The translations under genes were made by a program, and so were the position numbers. A stretch of DNA of 64,000 nt from Clusia tigrina (lineage: Eukaryota > Arthropoda > Insecta > Diptera > Clusiidae), in contig OV050030.1 of NCBI GenBank assembly GCA_920105625.2, forward strand, positions 248,589,889 to 248,653,888, written 5' to 3'. The notes beneath the pieces are model-generated. The model was not told the DNA's origin, made no database searches, and saw only the letters and a program-made list of their open reading frames with translations. Below are positions 61,878 to 64,000 of this stretch, piece by piece; the stretch's first letter is position 1; the number at the start of each line of letters is the position of its first letter.

Positions 61878-63130
61878 TTGTTTGATTTGGGACTCAAGGG
61901 TAGCATAGCTTTGAGCGATAGCTTAAATTGACAAGAGGCTCGAATACTTTATTGTTACAAAATTTCAAGTTTTTATGACGCTCCAGTAAAAAGTTACAAG
62001 CATTTGTATGTTGCAAACTTTGATAGGTGTAGGACGCACCGTATAGAAGTTAGGGCCATTTGAAGTTTTATAATTGTTTGATTTGGGACTCAAGGGTAGC
62101 ATAGCTTTGAGCGATAGCTTAAATTGACAAGAGGCTCGAGTACTTTATTGTTGCAAAATTTCAAGGTTTTATGACGCTCCAGTAAAAAGTTACAAGCATT
62201 TGTATGTTGCAAACTTTGATAGGTGTAGGACATACCGTATAGAAGTTAGGGCCATTTGAAGTTTTATCATTGTTTGATTTGGGACTCAAGGGTAGCATAG
62301 CTTTGAGCGATTGCTTAAATTGACAAGAGGCTCGAGTACTATATTGTTACAAAATTTCAAGGTTTTATGACGCTCCAGTAAAAAGTTACAAGCATTTGTG
62401 TGTTGCAAACTTTGATAGGTGTAGCACGTACCGTTTAGAAGTTAGGGCCATTTGAAGTTCTATCAGTGTTTGATTTGGGACTCAACGGTAGCATAACTTT
62501 GAGCGATTGCTTAAATTGACAAGAGGCTAGAGTACTATATTGTTACAAAATTTCAAGGTTTTATGACGCTCCAGTAAAAAGTTACAAGCATTTGTATGTT
62601 GCAAACTTTGATAGGTGTAGGACGTACCGTATAGAAGTTAGGGCCATTTGAAGTTTTATCAGTGTTTGATTTGGGATTCAAAGGTAGCATAGCTTTGAGC
62701 GATAGCTTAAATTGACAAGAGGCTCGAGTACTTAATTGTTGCAAAATTTCTAGGTTTTATGACGCTCCAGTAAAAAGTTACAAGCATTGTTATGTTGCAA
62801 ACTTTGATAGGTGTAGGACGTACCGTATAGAAGTTAGGGCCATTTGAAGTTTTATCAGTGTTTGATTTGGGACTCAAGGGTAGCATAACTTTGAGCGATT
62901 GCTTAAATAGACAAGAGGCTCGAGTACTATATTGTTACAAAATTTCAAGGTTTTATGACGCTCCAGTAAAAAGCATTTGTATGTTGCAAACTTTGATAGG
63001 TGTAGGACGTACCGTATAGAAGTTAGGGCCATTTGAAGTTTTATCATTGTTTGATTTGGGACTCAAGGGTAGCATAGCTTTGAGCGATAGCTTAAATTGA
63101 CAAGAGGCTCGAGTACTTTATTGTTGCAAA
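61878..63130 (+). repeat. Ordinary monomers after the 959-bp cluster
   Basis: About six monomers are mostly of consensus type. They begin with the CTCGAATAC/CAAGTTTTTATG monomer also seen near 59000. Several private substitutions cluster here: TTTGTGTGTTGC near 62395, GTAGCACG near 62422, CCGTTTAG near 62432 and GTTCTATC near 62458, so this part is less homogenised than its flanks. A final 189-bp monomer with AAATAGACAAG and the 7-base deletion lies at about 62890-62980. No gene. Confidence 0.82.
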
Positions 63131-64000
63131 ATTTCAAGGTTTTATGACGCTCCAGTAAAAAGTTACAAGTATTTATATGTTGCAAACTTTGATAGGTGTA
63201 GGACGTACCGTATAGAAGTTAGGGCCATTTGAAGTTTTATCAGTGTTTGATTTGGGATTCAAGGGTAGCATAGTTTTGAGCGATAGCTTAAGTTGACAAG
63301 AGGCTCGAGTACTTTATTGTTGCAAAATCTCAAGGTTTTATGACGCTCCAGTAAAAAGTTACAAGCATTTGTATGTTGCAAACTTTGATAGGTGTAGGAC
63401 GTACCATATAGTAGTTAGGGCCATTTGAAGTTTTATCAGTGTTTGATTTGGGACTCAAGGGTAGCATAACTTTGAGCGATTGCTTAAATTGACAAGAGGC
63501 TCGAGTACCATATTGTTACAAAATTTCAAGGTTTTATGACGCTCCAGTAAAAAGTTACAAGCATTTGTATGTTGCAAACTTTGATAGGTGTAGGACGTAC
63601 CATATAGTAGTTAGGGCCATTTGAAGTTTTATCAGTGTTTGATTTGGGACTCAAGGGTAGCATAACTTGGAGCGATTGCTTAAATTGACAAGAGGCTCGA
63701 GTACCATATTGTTACAAAATTTCAAGGTTTTATGACGCTCCAGTAAAAAGTTACAAGCATTTGTATGTTGCAAACTTTGATAGGTGTAGGACGTACCGTA
63801 CAGAAGTTAGGGCCATTTGAAGTTTCATCAGTGTTTGATTTGGGACTCAAGGGTAGCATAGCTTAGAGCGATAGCTTAAATTGACAAGAGGCTCGAGTAC
63901 TTTATTGTTTCAAAATTTCAAGGTTTTATGACGCTCCAGTAAAAAGTTACAAGCATTTGTATGTTGCAAACTTTGAGAGGTGCAGGACGTACCGTATAGA
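63131..64000 (+). repeat. Copy of 56.2-57.0 kb running off the window
   Basis: CAAGTATTTATATG at 63166 lies 6,970 bp from 56196. The following AAATCTC, ACCATATAGTAG, TACCATATTG, TTTCATCAG and AGAGGTGCAGG markers occur in the same order. In the copies at 29.4, 42.0, 52.5, 54.1 and 57.1 kb this series leads straight into the monomer carrying ACGTTCCG and the 41-bp duplication, so another such unit probably lies just outside the window. Confidence 0.86.

Larger units (their letters stand above)
1..64000 (+). repeat. 196-bp satellite DNA array filling the window
   Basis: Every part of the window aligns to one AT-rich monomer. The phrase AAGCATTTGTATGTTGC recurs at 1, 197, 393, 587 and 783, giving steps of 196, 196, 194 and 196. 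All copies lie in the same orientation and no non-satellite spacer was seen. The monomer carries a conserved core ACGTACCGTATAG, the segment GGGCCATTTGAAG, a CTCGAG (XhoI) site in most copies, and TATGACGCTCCAGTAAAAAG. A hand-built consensus has 57 A, 65 T, 48 G and 26 C. Common variants are a lost G in GATAGTGTAGG (-1), TTTATGAC for TTTTATGAC (-1), and TTTTGTGATTT for TTTGATTT (+3). Such arrays are non-coding heterochromatin in eukaryotes. A centromeric, pericentromeric or subtelomeric position is inference. The family is not one I recognise. Confidence 0.97.

Noticed and set aside
34231..62744. 63-codon open frames on the minus strand at 34231, 37346, 44835, 45426, 45622, 48737, 54596 and 62553
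   Set aside because: They are the reverse strand of one satellite monomer, kept open by chance in certain variants and copied with the repeat blocks. Differences between copies follow the DNA variants with no sign of coding constraint.
1..64000. CRISPR array
   Set aside because: The repeating unit is a continuous 196-bp monomer with no short direct repeat separated by unique spacers, and no cas-like gene is present.
1..64000. Recognition as a named satellite such as human alpha satellite or the Arabidopsis 180-bp family
   Set aside because: Length (196 bp) and sequence do not match those families as I know them, and no database search was possible, so no name is given.
1..64000. Telomeric repeats or transposable-element insertions within the array
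   Set aside because: No runs of short telomere-type units and no segment failing to align with the monomer were seen on reading the window through.

Overview
The whole 64,000-base window is one uninterrupted tandem array of a satellite DNA. The monomer is about 196 bp, always head to tail on the + strand, and roughly 325 copies fit in the window. I found no protein gene, RNA gene, transposon, CRISPR array or unique spacer. Both ends of the window lie inside the array. A consensus monomer that I assembled by eye has about 38% GC and 48 G against 26 C on the + strand. Arrays of this size, monomer length (close to one nucleosome plus linker) and nested structure are typical of eukaryotic centromeric, pericentromeric or subtelomeric heterochromatin. 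I do not recognise the family, so I name no species and no chromosomal site.

The interest lies in the higher-order structure. Diagnostic substitutions and small indels mark individual monomers, and the same ordered series of marked monomers recurs at long spacings. From 1 to about 8.3 kb, the left 2.8 kb recurs nearly unchanged 5,481 bp downstream. From about 8.0 to 13.6 kb there is a very recent tandem duplication with a period of 2,739 bp (14 monomers). From 13.6 to 34 kb the same 14- to 15-monomer programme recurs with gains, losses and splices of whole monomers. From about 34.4 to 51 kb there is a large segmental repeat with an offset of 11,391 bp. Its first copy carries an extra tandem 11-monomer block of 2,156 bp. 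At 49.4-52.0 kb a 1,271-bp tandem duplication breaks the 196-bp register and leaves a 95-bp remnant monomer. From 57.06 to 61.88 kb lies a compact 5-monomer unit of 959 bp, built from monomers of 196, 236, 169, 169 and 189 bp and repeated five times with internal gains and losses.

The most unusual element is the 169-bp monomer. There the usual sequence is replaced by a short patch that turns a weak 4-bp inverted match into a perfect 12-bp inverted repeat around a 7-base loop. It occurs once at 29.96 kb and nine times at 57.6-61.6 kb. The same 959-bp unit carries a 41-bp internal duplication with AGGG microhomology at its junction. The array therefore records both in-register homologous turnover and out-of-register rearrangements, some of which were later amplified.
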